Origin: an archaeon UBA583
GTDB taxonomy: Archaea; Nanobdellota; Nanobdellia; Woesearchaeales; UBA583
Direction of reading: 5' to 3'
Length of the DNA stretch: 61,940 nucleotides
NCBI GenBank assembly: GCA_002506365.1
Contig: DAXK01000036.1
Coordinates: 1 to 61,940 of the forward strand
Shown: piece after piece, positions 16,186 to 25,242 of the stretch
Numbering within the stretch: the first letter of the stretch is position 1
How the letters are laid out: the number at the start of each line of letters is the position of its first letter
Program-made: the position numbers and the translations under genes
The notes under the pieces: generated by a model
Databases searched by the model: none
The model's input: only the letters and a program-made list of their open reading frames with translations
Told to the model about the DNA's origin: nothing

Positions 16186-17649
16186 TTAATTTCTAACTTT
16201 ATATCTTCCATCAACAATATTCATCATTTGAACTCCAGTTTGATAAATCATTCCATGAGTATGTGTCCAAGCAACTGGATTTCCCTTAATATAAAAAGTA
16301 TCAAGTGGAATCATACAACCCAAAGTAAAAGTATTTCTAATCTTTTCAGATTTATGAACATGTCCAGTTAAAGATTTTCCAAAATCATTTTCTTTAGATT
16401 TAATTGAACCATAACCTCCTCCAGGTCCAGTATCTCCATGATTTGCTAATTGGTATCCATTAACCTTAAAATCAGATTCTCTTTTTAAAAATTCAACATT
16501 TTGAGGGATAACTCCTCCTTTTAATCTTCCAGGATTATATAACTCTGTAATTCTTCTCTTTTTTTCAATTTTACTTCCTCTCCCATTTAAAATACTCGCA
16601 ACTTCAATTCCTGCTTCAACTGGATTTACTCCATCAGCATACAAAGCCGCCAAATCAAAAGAAATTCTAGCATTATGTGGGTCCTTAATAAATCTCCCTT
16701 CATCTAAATATCTATCTAAAAATTCCAAATGATTTGATTGAACAACTTTAATATTACAATCGCTTGGAGCATGGTCAGCAATTATATTTAACTCTCTACC
16801 ACACATCATAAGTTCCTTTTCTAAAGATAAATTTCCTTTATCAGCTCCTTCACGAATCATTTGATAAATTAATTCTCTTTGCATATGATGTGAGATGGAA
16901 TGACCATTAAAAAAATCATGTAACGCAATATTATGTGGCGCAAATTCCATAATCATCTCAAGTGTTGCTTTTCTAACTTTAAAATCACCATATCCATTAT
17001 GCCAATCTCCGCAAGCCATAGCAAGTGGTCGAACTTCGCGAGTTTTTTTTCCATCATACTCAACACCAAAATCAGTAAGTTTTCCATTAACTTGCCCCAT
17101 AATATTTCTCCAATGATACTTATTTCCATTCTCAACCTCAACAATTATTGCTCCATATTCGTGATCATGTTTAGCAATTAATCCTCTTCTTCTTCTTTCA
17201 GCTGCCGTTTCTACATCTGTGGCATAATTAGGTTGAGTGCAAGCTCCAGTTGTAATTACTGCCTTTGGCATTTTAGAATTAGAATGTGCGATGTGTTGCC
17301 ATCTTTGTTTAGTTGATGGGATAATTAAACTAGTTCCTCTCTGAGCAAACCTTTGAGTGCTAGAAATTGGATCCATATTTTGGGGTTGTGGTCTAATATC
17401 TGATAAAGCAATATTACTATTTAATTTTTCATTTCCAATTGAAATTTTATAATCTTGCAATCTTTTATCAATATTATTCATATCTAAATAATCTTCATTA
17501 GAACCTTGTCCAATAACTGGTTGAATAATAATTTCCGCACTCTTTTTATCTGCCAAAGTTTCAAGACTATCTAAAAATTGGTGATTTGGTGTTGCGCAAG
17601 CTTGGGCTGTTGTAATTATATAAGTTTTATTTTTATTATTTTTAACCAT
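16186..17649 (-). CDS. Metallophosphoesterase-like protein of phage type
   Basis: This 487-residue protein has spaced metal-binding motifs of a calcineurin-like phosphoesterase: GDWHNGY (214-220), LHDFFNGHSISHH (243-255), SNHLEFLDRY (305-314, a GNH-like block), NHGDTGPGGGYGS (403-415) and TGHVHK (428-433). An N-terminal region carries repeated TT-x-A-C-T-x-PN patterns (TTAQACATPN and TTGACTQPNY). The overall look recalls the phage T5 A1 type of predicted phosphoesterase rather than a cellular SbcD or Mre11. That comparison is from memory and not confirmed. It has no phage neighbours. Confidence 0.65.
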   Translation of the reverse strand: MVKNNKNKTYIITTAQACATPNHQFLDSLETLADKKSAEIIIQPVIGQGSNEDYLDMNNIDKRLQDYKISIGNEKLNSNIALSDIRPQPQNMDPISSTQRFAQRGTSLIIPSTKQRWQHIAHSNSKMPKAVITTGACTQPNYATDVETAAERRRRGLIAKHDHEYGAIIVEVENGNKYHWRNIMGQVNGKLTDFGVEYDGKKTREVRPLAMACGDWHNGYGDFKVRKATLEMIMEFAPHNIALHDFFNGHSISHHMQRELIYQMIREGADKGNLSLEKELMMCGRELNIIADHAPSDCNIKVVQSNHLEFLDRYLDEGRFIKDPHNARISFDLAALYADGVNPVEAGIEVASILNGRGSKIEKKRRITELYNPGRLKGGVIPQNVEFLKRESDFKVNGYQLANHGDTGPGGGYGSIKSKENDFGKSLTGHVHKSEKIRNTFTLGCMIPLDTFYIKGNPVAWTHTHGMIYQTGVQMMNIVDGRYKVRN

Positions 17650-17730
17650 ACTTATATATCAACTTTAAACAATATATTTAGACGCTAACTAAAGTATATA
17701 CTTAAAATTAAACTATATAGCAAAACAAAT

Positions 17731-17740
17731 GTTTATATAC
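17731..17740 (+). promoter_or_regulatory. TATA box of the PhoU-like gene (leaderless)
   Basis: GTTTATATAC is centred about 26 bp before the ATG at 17761, which places the predicted transcription start at the start codon itself. This is a typical archaeal leaderless arrangement. Confidence 0.55.
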
Positions 17741-17760
17741 TTTCAAAACCCTCAGCACTT

Positions 17761-18642
17761 ATGGATCCTATTGTTAGAAAGATTCAACTTGTAGGAAATA
17801 GGTCATATTCAATTTCCCTTCCAAAACCTTGGATTGAATATAATAATTTATCTGAAAAAAACTCATTAAAAATATTTCACTCAAACAATAAACTAATTCT
17901 CTCTCCCACAAATTCTTTTTCAAAAGAAGAAATTACAAAAGAAATTTTAATTGAAAGTAATAATCTTTTAGCCACAAAAGTTTTATTATTTTATATTAAA
18001 GGAATTAATAATTTAAAATTAAATTTCAATTCTTTATCTGATTGTTTTGAAGGAAAAAAAATTCTTTTAAAATTTTTAAGACATATTGAAAGTTTTAAAA
18101 TAACTGATGAATCTACAAATTCAATTACTATTTCTTCAATTCATCACACATCAAAAATTCAAACTAAAACAATTGCAAAACGAATGTGTGTAATAATTCA
18201 TCAGATGCTTGAATCAATTGAACTTAATGATATTGAAACTAAGCATATTTTAGAAGATGAAACCGATTCTCTTTATTATTTATCAAATAGAATTTTAAAC
18301 TTTTGTTCAAAAGATTTAGAAATTAGAAATAATAATGATATATTAGATATTGAAGAAATATTTCAATGGAGAACAATTTTCAAAAGGTTAGAAAATATTG
18401 CGGACATTTTAGAAAAAAACATTACTTGTGAAACTATTGATTTTAACAAAATTTCACAAATATTAACTATTCTTAAAAGAGTTTTAATTTTAAATTCTAC
18501 TATAACTTCTAAAGATTTAGAAAATATCTCTAATTTTTCTTGTGAAAATTATCATATTCAAATAATTCATATGATGACAAAAGATATACTTCAAGCTTTA
18601 ATGACAATTAAACTAAATAGAAAATATTTCTATAAAAATTAA
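17761..18642 (+). CDS. PhoU-like phosphate regulator with N-terminal AbrB-like domain
   Basis: At 293 residues, the N terminus (VRKIQLVGNRSYSISLPKPWI) is the swapped-hairpin AbrB/SpoVT-like DNA-binding fold used by archaeal PhoU fusions. Residues from about 85 on are helical, with two PhoU-like triple-helix repeats (IAKRMCVIIHQMLESIE and RLENIADILEKN with typical acidic metal sites). Such proteins control phosphate transport in archaea. No pst or pit transporter lies in the window. The TATA box is 26 bp before the ATG. Confidence 0.8.
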   Translation: MDPIVRKIQLVGNRSYSISLPKPWIEYNNLSEKNSLKIFHSNNKLILSPTNSFSKEEITKEILIESNNLLATKVLLFYIKGINNLKLNFNSLSDCFEGKKILLKFLRHIESFKITDESTNSITISSIHHTSKIQTKTIAKRMCVIIHQMLESIELNDIETKHILEDETDSLYYLSNRILNFCSKDLEIRNNNDILDIEEIFQWRTIFKRLENIADILEKNITCETIDFNKISQILTILKRVLILNSTITSKDLENISNFSCENYHIQIIHMMTKDILQALMTIKLNRKYFYKN

Positions 18643-18650
18643 TATTTATT

Positions 18651-18854
18651 TTAATTATATTTGTTATTTTTTACAATATAATATCCATCTAAACCAACTA
18701 ACTCACAAGAAACAGTTTTCATTTTAGCAAAATTTTTCTTTAAATTTTCATAATCTGGATTTGTATTATTAAATTTAATATTATAATCATTATTTCTTAA
18801 ATTATTTTCTGTTTCACAAAAAACTTCTAAATCAAATTTACTTTCTAAACTCAT
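18651..18854 (-). CDS. Small hypothetical protein (67 aa)
   Basis: This 67-residue ORF has sensible composition (MSLESKFDLEVFCETENNL...) and no hydrophobic segment. It starts about 20 bp from the divergent promoter zone of the surface-protein gene and ends 8 bp from the PhoU-like stop. Codon use (Asn/Lys/Phe-rich) matches neighbours. No family was recognised; it may be a real small protein or a chance ORF. Confidence 0.4.
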   Translation of the reverse strand: MSLESKFDLEVFCETENNLRNNDYNIKFNNTNPDYENLKKNFAKMKTVSCELVGLDGYYIVKNNKYN

Positions 18855-18974
18855 TATATTATGATATTTTAACTATTTAAAAGATTTATCTATATATTTA
18901 ACCACTAAGTTCCACTGCAAAATAAATTTTTTCACTACTATATAGACTCTCAATAAAACTAAATATTTCAAATC

Positions 18975-18999
18975 ATTAATCGTACATTGTACGATTAAT
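18975..18999. promoter_or_regulatory. Perfect 25-bp palindrome abutting the surface-protein ATG
   Basis: ATTAATCGTACA, a central T and the exact inverse TGTACGATTAAT fill 18975-18999, and the ATG starts at 19000. As DNA it looks like an operator; as RNA it would form an 11-bp hairpin ending at the start codon. A TATA-like ACTATATAG lies near 18937. The core TACATTGTA recurs in the dyad of the RNase Z leader (25283-25299). Confidence 0.7.
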
Positions 19000-21900
19000 A
19001 TGAAAAAAGAAAATATGTGCGTGGAAACTTTGAAAAAACTAGTAATTTTTATCTTACTAGTGTTTACTATGTCCATATTTTCTACATCAATTTTTGCATC
19101 ACAATTCCAAATGGAATGGGGAACAGTTACAACAACTGGTGAAAATTGGTTACAAGTTAATTTAGAAAATACTTATACAACTCCAATTGTTGTAGCAAGC
19201 CCTGAGTATACTACAACTACTACTGATTATGGTAGAAGTAGTTGGGTTACAAATGTAACTTCTAGTTCATTTATGATTAGGACAACTAATGCTGTTTTAG
19301 CAAATTCTGATACTATGAAACAACATTATATTGTGATGGAACAAGGGGATTGGACGCTTCCTGGTTCAGGAATTAAAATTCAAGCTGACAAATTATCAAC
19401 TACTAAATATGGTAGTAATTCTGATGGGTGGGCATGTCCCGCTGAAGGTGATTTAGTTACCTTTACTAATCCTTTCGATGCAAGTCCACTTGTTATATCT
19501 ACTCGTGGTACGGATAATAATCCAAGTATTTGGGGTGCGACTTTCCAAACTAATACTGTATCTTCAACTTCAACACTTACAAGTACTGAAATGTGTATTG
19601 GACTATCTCGTGGATTGGAGTCTGCAACTACTTTCACAATTCCTGAAACGATTTATTGGATTGCTGCAGATTCAGGGTCTGGTTATCTTGAAGATTTCGA
19701 ATTTGAAATTTTACACCAAACTTCTGGTTGGATGGCTGGGTACGATGATGCTAAACCATTTACTCAACCTTGGGCACATAGTTGGGTTGGAACTCCAAAT
19801 ACTATTGTTGGTGGTATGACTTCTATGGTTGGAGTTAATGGTGCTTGGCCAATTATTTATGATATCGGTAATACTGCTATGTTGAGGATGTTTGTTGAAG
19901 AATCTACTGATAGAGCACACGCAGCTGAAGCTGGTGGAGCTTGGGCATTTGATGGTCCAGGATTTATTGGAAATAGCCCTCCATTAAATATTAATATTTC
20001 ATCCAATATTAGTAGAGTTATAAAAGGAAATTCACTTGGTATTGATGCTGTTGTTACTGACAAACTAGGAAATAATACTGTGTCAAATGTAACTGTAACA
20101 ATTCAAGATAGTAATGCTACAAAATATAATATTACTCTAACTCCTGAACTAATTAATTTATCATTATTAACTCCTGATTTAGAACTATCAACTCAAGGTT
20201 ACACGGCAGCAGCAGACTCAGGAATTTTAGGGGAAACTGGGGAATTAACTTTACAAAATAGGGAAAGTAAATTAATTACTTTTACTCAAACTTATACTCA
20301 AACTCCAATTATTATTGCAACAGTTGCAACTCAAAATAATGGTGAAAATGCATATGCTCCTATAATTCATTCAATAAATACAACTCATGCAAATATTTCA
20401 TTATGTCGTGATTTTGGTGCTACTACTTGTGATACTAGTTATATTGCTGAAACTGTAAATTATGCTATATTTGATATTTCAAAATCAAATACTCAAAGTT
20501 GGATTGATGTGGGGACTGTTTCAGCTTCAACAAATGGGGCATCAACTCCATTCACATTCGGTAAAACTTTTACAAATGTTCCTAAGGTTTTCGCTCTTCC
20601 TCAAACTTATAATCTTGGTGGGGTTGTGGCAAATAGTATTGCGGCTCACTCTTGGATTAATCCTGTTTCAACTACTGGAGCAAGTATTGTTGGTTGTGCT
20701 CATATTGGGATTGGAGATACTTGTACTGGTACTGCTAATGAAAATTTTGGGTATGTGGCGATAGACTTCACTGCAGTAAACTTAGATAAATTTGCATCTG
20801 GAGAAATTTCAATTTCAAATTCAGCATGGACAACAGTTGCCTTTGGACAAACTTATACAAATTCAAATGTATTTGTTATGGTTCAAAGTGATAATGGTGG
20901 GCAAGATGGGAAATATCCTTGGACAAAATCTATTTCTACAACAGGTGCTGATGTAAGGTATTGTGAACAAGATGCTGCAGATGTTTGTAATTCTCATACT
21001 GGTGAGGATACTGCATGGTTTGCTCTTGAAACTGGTGTAATTAAACTTACAGGTTCAACTTCAGATATTGAAGCAAATGGATTTATAATTCCTTATTTAG
21101 ATTTATTTAATCAAACAACACACGCAATAAATAATATTGATGTAATAATTAATATTTCAATTTATGATAACTCTGGGTCAGTTACGAATGCCAATAATAA
21201 TCCCGATATTCGAATTGAACTATTAAATAATCTTGAAACTTGGATTGATTTAGGAGTTATGGGAGTTTCAAACACAGGACAATATACAATAAATACAATA
21301 AATTCAGGAATACTTTCAGGTTGGGAACAAAAAAATAATCGTCAAATAAGAATTACTCCAATTAATTTAGATTATTCATCTGGTGCTGTAAAAGATATAT
21401 TAGAATGGACTGATTTACAAGTTCAAATTAATTATACTCAATACACATCAAACTGGTCTGGAATATTTACAAACACCAATACTTGTTTTACAAACAATAT
21501 TACAGATATGTATTCAGTAGATACAGCAGGACTTACAAATCATACAACATACACTAACAAATCTTTCGAAGTAACTTGTGGTCCAGTAATTACTTTACTA
21601 AATCCATTTAATGAAGAAAAAATGAGAACAAATAATTCACTTGATTTTATATTTAATATGACAACATTCGCTCCAAATATATCTTGTGACTTTTTAGTTG
21701 ACGGGATTGTTAGGCAAACAAGTGCATGTTTTGATGGGATAAATATATTTAACTTTGAACCTGGTTTAGGTTATCATAATTGGACAATTAACGCAACTGA
21801 TAGTAATAATTTTACAACTTTTGCTTTAGCTAATAATTTTTTAAATATTTTTAAAAATAATCAAAAAATAACAAAATCAATTTCAAGAAGTGGTGTAAAT

Positions 21901-22182
21901 ATTTATGAATCTAGATTATCAGCTGAAAACTTAATTAATTCATCTAATTCGGTAACAGTAATTGACTTTGTAGCTGATGGATTTAGTTCAGGTTATACTC
22001 CTGCCCATTATGATTTTATGAATTTAAGTTCTGGATTATACTCTGGGATGTTATTTGGACACGATATGGTTATGGCATCTTTATCAAATGTTGATTTACC
22101 TGTTTTATCAAGCGGAATTATTGGTTTAACAAATTTAGGAATAGGTAAAGTTGAAGATAATTTTGTTGTTGGATTAGAATAA
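19000..22182 (+). CDS. Large secreted surface protein with repeated H-type-lectin-like modules
   Basis: At 1060 residues it has an N-terminal hydrophobic signal (LKKLVIFILLVFTMSIFSTSIFA). Four related modules follow, each with a pattern like F-x-T-Y-T-x-x-P-x-V-(8-20)-W-x-x-x-(S/V)-T-T-x-A-x-(I/V)-x-C: one near residues 37-200, then near 405-495, 500-600 and 600-690. This pattern recalls the H-type lectin fold (carbohydrate-binding beta sandwich). Further beta-sandwich/Ig-like segments come after, with many N-x-S/T glycosylation sites. No clear C-terminal anchor is seen. It may bind glycans on the cell or a host; that is inference. Start chosen because the ATG directly follows the palindrome. 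Confidence 0.75.
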   Translation: MKKENMCVETLKKLVIFILLVFTMSIFSTSIFASQFQMEWGTVTTTGENWLQVNLENTYTTPIVVASPEYTTTTTDYGRSSWVTNVTSSSFMIRTTNAVLANSDTMKQHYIVMEQGDWTLPGSGIKIQADKLSTTKYGSNSDGWACPAEGDLVTFTNPFDASPLVISTRGTDNNPSIWGATFQTNTVSSTSTLTSTEMCIGLSRGLESATTFTIPETIYWIAADSGSGYLEDFEFEILHQTSGWMAGYDDAKPFTQPWAHSWVGTPNTIVGGMTSMVGVNGAWPIIYDIGNTAMLRMFVEESTDRAHAAEAGGAWAFDGPGFIGNSPPLNINISSNISRVIKGNSLGIDAVVTDKLGNNTVSNVTVTIQDSNATKYNITLTPELINLSLLTPDLELSTQGYTAAADSGILGETGELTLQNRESKLITFTQTYTQTPIIIATVATQNNGENAYAPIIHSINTTHANISLCRDFGATTCDTSYIAETVNYAIFDISKSNTQSWIDVGTVSASTNGASTPFTFGKTFTNVPKVFALPQTYNLGGVVANSIAAHSWINPVSTTGASIVGCAHIGIGDTCTGTANENFGYVAIDFTAVNLDKFASGEISISNSAWTTVAFGQTYTNSNVFVMVQSDNGGQDGKYPWTKSISTTGADVRYCEQDAADVCNSHTGEDTAWFALETGVIKLTGSTSDIEANGFIIPYLDLFNQTTHAINNIDVIINISIYDNSGSVTNANNNPDIRIELLNNLETWIDLGVMGVSNTGQYTINTINSGILSGWEQKNNRQIRITPINLDYSSGAVKDILEWTDLQVQINYTQYTSNWSGIFTNTNTCFTNNITDMYSVDTAGLTNHTTYTNKSFEVTCGPVITLLNPFNEEKMRTNNSLDFIFNMTTFAPNISCDFLVDGIVRQTSACFDGINIFNFEPGLGYHNWTINATDSNNFTTFALANNFLNIFKNNQKITKSISRSGVNIYESRLSAENLINSSNSVTVIDFVADGFSSGYTPAHYDFMNLSSGLYSGMLFGHDMVMASLSNVDLPVLSSGIIGLTNLGIGKVEDNFVVGLE

Positions 22183-22297
22183 ATAAATATTTAATTAATT
22201 TTAAAATTTAAAATTTAATTCAAACAAATTCACACCTATGTAACCACTCCTAAAATCACATAATTAATATAAACTACTTAACTATAAACTCAATTAG

Positions 22298-22960
22298 ATG
22301 TCAAAACTAAGTATTGCAATCGATGGTCCGTCAGGAGTTGGAAAAGGAATTACTACAAAACTTGTAGCGGAAAAATTAAACTTTAAACCTTTAGATTCGG
22401 GGGCAATTTATAGAGCAATTGCATATTATATGTTAATTAATAATATTAAAATTGAAAAATTTGATAAATCAATTTTAAAAAATATTAATATTGATTTTAC
22501 AAAACACAATTATGTTTTATTAAATAATGAACCAATAGAAGAAAAAATAAGAAATGATGAAATTGGAAAACTAGCAAGTGATTTTGGAAAATTAAAATCA
22601 GTTAGAACTTTTTCAACACAAATTCAAAAAAGATTAGTTCTTGAAGGTGGTTATGTTGTTGATGGGAGAGCAACAGCATTTGAAATTCCTCAAATTCCAA
22701 TTAAAATCTTTTTAGATGCTGATTTAAAAGAAAGAGCACATAGAAGGTATTTAGAATATAAAAAAGAAGATCCAACTATTAAAGAAAATGAAATCTTTGA
22801 AAATTTAAAATTAAGAGATGAGCAAGATAAAACAAGAACTGAACATCCACTTCATAAACATCCTGATGCAATTTTAATTAATAATAATAACTTAACAATT
22901 GAGCAGCAAGTTCAATTAATTATAGATATATTTAATGAGTTTACACAAAATACTCAATAA
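22298..22960 (+). CDS. cmk: Cytidylate kinase
   Basis: This 220-residue enzyme phosphorylates CMP/dCMP to the diphosphate. The opening IAIDGPSGVGKGITTKLVAEKL is the bacterial-type Cmk P-loop; the usual S/T after the Lys is replaced (GKGI), a small deviation. LDSGAIYRAIAYY is the nucleotide-monophosphate contact, GRATAFEIPQIPIKIFLDA the core, and RAHRRY...LRDEQDKTR the lid. Its length agrees with bacterial Cmk rather than the shorter archaeal form. It is monocistronic, upstream of aIF5A. Confidence 0.93.
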   Translation: MSKLSIAIDGPSGVGKGITTKLVAEKLNFKPLDSGAIYRAIAYYMLINNIKIEKFDKSILKNINIDFTKHNYVLLNNEPIEEKIRNDEIGKLASDFGKLKSVRTFSTQIQKRLVLEGGYVVDGRATAFEIPQIPIKIFLDADLKERAHRRYLEYKKEDPTIKENEIFENLKLRDEQDKTRTEHPLHKHPDAILINNNNLTIEQQVQLIIDIFNEFTQNTQ

Positions 22961-23094
22961 ACTCCTTAAATATTCTAAAAATAATCTCTTTGTATTTATT
23001 TCAATTATTAAATTCTTAATGTATATTATTTTTAGGTTAAAACTTATTTTTAAATTATTTTTTCTTATTTTCTTTCATTCAATAAAATAATAAG

Positions 23095-23136
23095 TTTTAT
23101 AAACCCTCTACAATTTATTTTTACTATATTTGAGGT
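23095..23136 (+). promoter_or_regulatory. TATA box and Shine-Dalgarno of the aIF5A gene
   Basis: TTTTATAAAC (23095-23104) is a strong TATA box, predicting a start near 23128. GAGGT (23132-23136) sits 9 bases before the ATG at 23146. It is one of the few convincing Shine-Dalgarno sequences in the window and fits a very highly translated gene. Confidence 0.6.
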
Positions 23137-23145
23137 AATAAAAAA

Positions 23146-23556
23146 ATGTCTGATATTAAATTAACACACGCAGGTGGATTAAAGGCTGGAAGTTATGTTC
23201 TAATTGATAATCAACCTTGTATCGTAAAAGATACTCAAACATCAAGACCTGGAAAGCACGGTCACGCAAAAGTTAGAGTTAAAGCTACTAATATTTTTAC
23301 TGGTTCAACTAAAGAAGTTGTAATGCCAGGACATGATAACGTAGAAGTTCCAATTATTTTCAAAAAGAATGGATCTATCACAAATATTGAAGGTGAACAC
23401 ATTGACTTAATGGATATGGAAACTTTCGAAGAAGTTACAGCTGAATTAAAATTAGTTGATGAATCAATTAAAGACAAATTAGCTGCAGGTCAAACAGTAA
23501 TGTTTTGGCAAGTTATGGGTAAGATCTTAATTAAGACTATCCAAGAGGAAGAATAA
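23146..23556 (+). CDS. eif5A: Translation factor aIF5A
   Basis: This 136-residue aIF5A/EF-P homologue relieves ribosome stalling, for example at polyproline. The hypusination/deoxyhypusination loop SRPGKHGHAK is intact, with K37 as the modified lysine. The C-terminal OB fold ends KILIKTIQEEE. The TATA box and GAGGT motif upstream support the start. eL40 follows one base after its stop, so the pair form a translation operon. Confidence 0.97.
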   Translation: MSDIKLTHAGGLKAGSYVLIDNQPCIVKDTQTSRPGKHGHAKVRVKATNIFTGSTKEVVMPGHDNVEVPIIFKKNGSITNIEGEHIDLMDMETFEEVTAELKLVDESIKDKLAAGQTVMFWQVMGKILIKTIQEEE

Positions 23557-23557
23557 A

Positions 23558-23728
23558 ATGGGAACATTTCCAGAAGCAGAAGCAAGATTATATAATAACG
23601 TTTACATTTGTAGAAAATGTGAAGGTAAGACAAGAGTTCCAATCGGAAAAGTTTTAGCAGGTGCTGCTAGTTGTGTTAGATGTAAATGTAAACAACTAAG
23701 ACCAGTTAGAAAGAAGAATAAGAAATAA
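23558..23728 (+). CDS. rpl40e: Ribosomal protein eL40
   Basis: This short gene encodes 56 residues. The zinc-ribbon Cys residues are C18-x2-C21 (YICRKCEG) and C39-x2-C42 (SCVRCKC), with a Lys/Arg-rich C terminus, as in the L40e family of the large ribosomal subunit. The ATG lies one base after the aIF5A stop, indicating cotranscription and coupling. This is a conserved archaeal-eukaryotic ribosomal protein. Confidence 0.95.
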   Translation: MGTFPEAEARLYNNVYICRKCEGKTRVPIGKVLAGAASCVRCKCKQLRPVRKKNKK

Positions 23729-23804
23729 ATTTTTTTATTTTTTTATCAATTTTTATTTTAAAAATTACATTTTATTGACTATTCGTTAGTGATTAATCAA
23801 TAAA

Positions 23805-23813
23805 TTTATAAAC
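23805..23813 (+). promoter_or_regulatory. TATA box of sepF
   Basis: TTTATAAAC is centred about 28 bp before the ATG at 23837, predicting a leaderless mRNA. Confidence 0.55.
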
Positions 23814-23836
23814 ATCAAAAACACTTATATATTAAA

Positions 23837-24202
23837 ATGGCAGGTTTTTTAAATTTTTCAAAAGCAAAGGAAGAATTCGTAGAGGATTCAACTGAAGAAT
23901 ACTTATCTATTTCAGAAGCAGACACAAAGTCTCACACTGAAGATAAAGTTGTAGACGTTAAGACATTCGTTTTAGACGATTATGATAGTATCAGAGATAT
24001 TTTAGATGTAATTCGTAGTGGAAAAACTATGTGTTTAATTGATATTCATTTATTAAGAAACAAAGATCCAGATGAATTAAGAAGAGCTGTTGACAAAATT
24101 AAGAAAACAGTTGAAGCAGTATCAGGAGAATTAGTTGGATTCCACGAAAATTGGATTATGTCCGCTCCTCATAATGTTCACATTCACAAAGGTAGACAAT
24201 AA
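23837..24202 (+). CDS. sepF: Cell-division protein SepF
   Basis: This 121-residue archaeal SepF anchors FtsZ to the membrane. The N terminus MAGFLNFSKAKEEF is a short amphipathic membrane-targeting helix, followed by an acidic linker and the SepF core (VKTFVLDDYDSIRDILDVIRSGKTMCLIDIHLL, then ELRRAVDKIKKTVEAVSG). The conserved Gly-rich turn (VSGELVGF) at the polymer or dimer interface is present. No ftsZ occurs in the window. Confidence 0.93.
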   Translation: MAGFLNFSKAKEEFVEDSTEEYLSISEADTKSHTEDKVVDVKTFVLDDYDSIRDILDVIRSGKTMCLIDIHLLRNKDPDELRRAVDKIKKTVEAVSGELVGFHENWIMSAPHNVHIHKGRQ

Positions 24203-24321
24203 TTAATTTAAATTATTTCTAACTTTTTAAAAAACAAATAATTATTTCTATTTAACTAAATTAAAATACTTATAATTTTACTATTTTCTATCAATTATTA
24301 AATAAAAAAATATTCAATAAA

Positions 24322-25242
24322 TTATTTTTTGATATTATATGACATCAAATCATGGCCACATACAGTATTTTCAAAAACTGCCTTGGCCTCAGCTTCCAAT
24401 TCATCAATCTTTTTATATCTTTGAGAAAAATGTGTTAACAATAAAGTTCCAACATTATTCTTTTTAGCAATACTTGCTGTCTCATATGCTGACATATGAT
24501 CATATTCCTCAGCTTTATCTTTATGTTTAGAATATACAAAAGTAGCTTCCATAACTAGATAATCACAATTTTTAACTAATAAATCAATTCCAATACATGG
24601 TCTTGTATCAAAAACAAAACAAATCTTAACACCTTTTTTCATATAAGTTAACTCTTTTGGATTAATTGTTCTACCATTATGTTCAATAGTTTTTCCTTCC
24701 TTAATCTCTGCAAGCTTAGGATTCTTTTCTAAACCAAACTCTTTTGCTTTTTCAATATCTACATTTAAACTATCCTTTTTCTTAAATGAATATCCAATAC
24801 ACGGAACTGAATGATTTAACTTACAACAAGAAATTTCATAAGTTTTCTCATCAACAACTTTTAAAATTTCATTCTTTTTAGGTTTAAATTCAAAAACTTC
24901 AATAGGTATTTTAGAATCAAAAATTGTGCACTCAAGCATATGTTTTACAAACTTTTTAGACTTTTCAGGACCATAAATTTCAATCTTTGTAACATTATCT
25001 GTATTAGATAATGTTTGAATTAATCCTGGTAATCCTAAAACATGGTCTCCATGCCAATGAGAAATAAAAATTTTACGAATTTTTCCAATTGGTAATTTTA
25101 AAAGTTTAATTTGTTTTTGAGTATTCTCTCCACAATCAAATAAAAATAAATTCCCTTCATACTCTAATGCTGTAGATAAATGATTTCTATCTTTAGTTGG
25201 CACCATACAAGAAGTTCCTAAAAAATGCAGTTTCGTTGACAT
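24322..25242 (-). CDS. rnz: Ribonuclease Z (tRNA 3'-end processing)
   Basis: This 306-residue metallo-beta-lactamase nuclease removes tRNA 3' trailers, needed because the tRNAs here lack encoded CCA. Features are the LHFLGTSCMVPT start, the zinc motif H62-x-H-x-D-H (HWHGDH), LNHSVPCIGYSF, FVFDTRPC, and the C-terminal HxS-type element LLTHFSQRY. The start ATG overlaps the stop of a 28-codon upstream ORF (TAATG), and the first six codons (MSTKLH) are duplicated at the start of that ORF, which suggests leader control. Confidence 0.95.
   Translation of the reverse strand: MSTKLHFLGTSCMVPTKDRNHLSTALEYEGNLFLFDCGENTQKQIKLLKLPIGKIRKIFISHWHGDHVLGLPGLIQTLSNTDNVTKIEIYGPEKSKKFVKHMLECTIFDSKIPIEVFEFKPKKNEILKVVDEKTYEISCCKLNHSVPCIGYSFKKKDSLNVDIEKAKEFGLEKNPKLAEIKEGKTIEHNGRTINPKELTYMKKGVKICFVFDTRPCIGIDLLVKNCDYLVMEATFVYSKHKDKAEEYDHMSAYETASIAKKNNVGTLLLTHFSQRYKKIDELEAEAKAVFENTVCGHDLMSYNIKK

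Noticed and set aside
18873..19076. 67-codon minus ORF across the surface-protein start
   Set aside because: It is antisense to the signal-peptide region and contains the 25-bp palindrome; a shadow of the promoter and signal sequence.
19380..20764. Several ORFs in other frames within the 1060-residue surface gene
   Set aside because: All are antisense or frame-shifted shadows with implausible composition.
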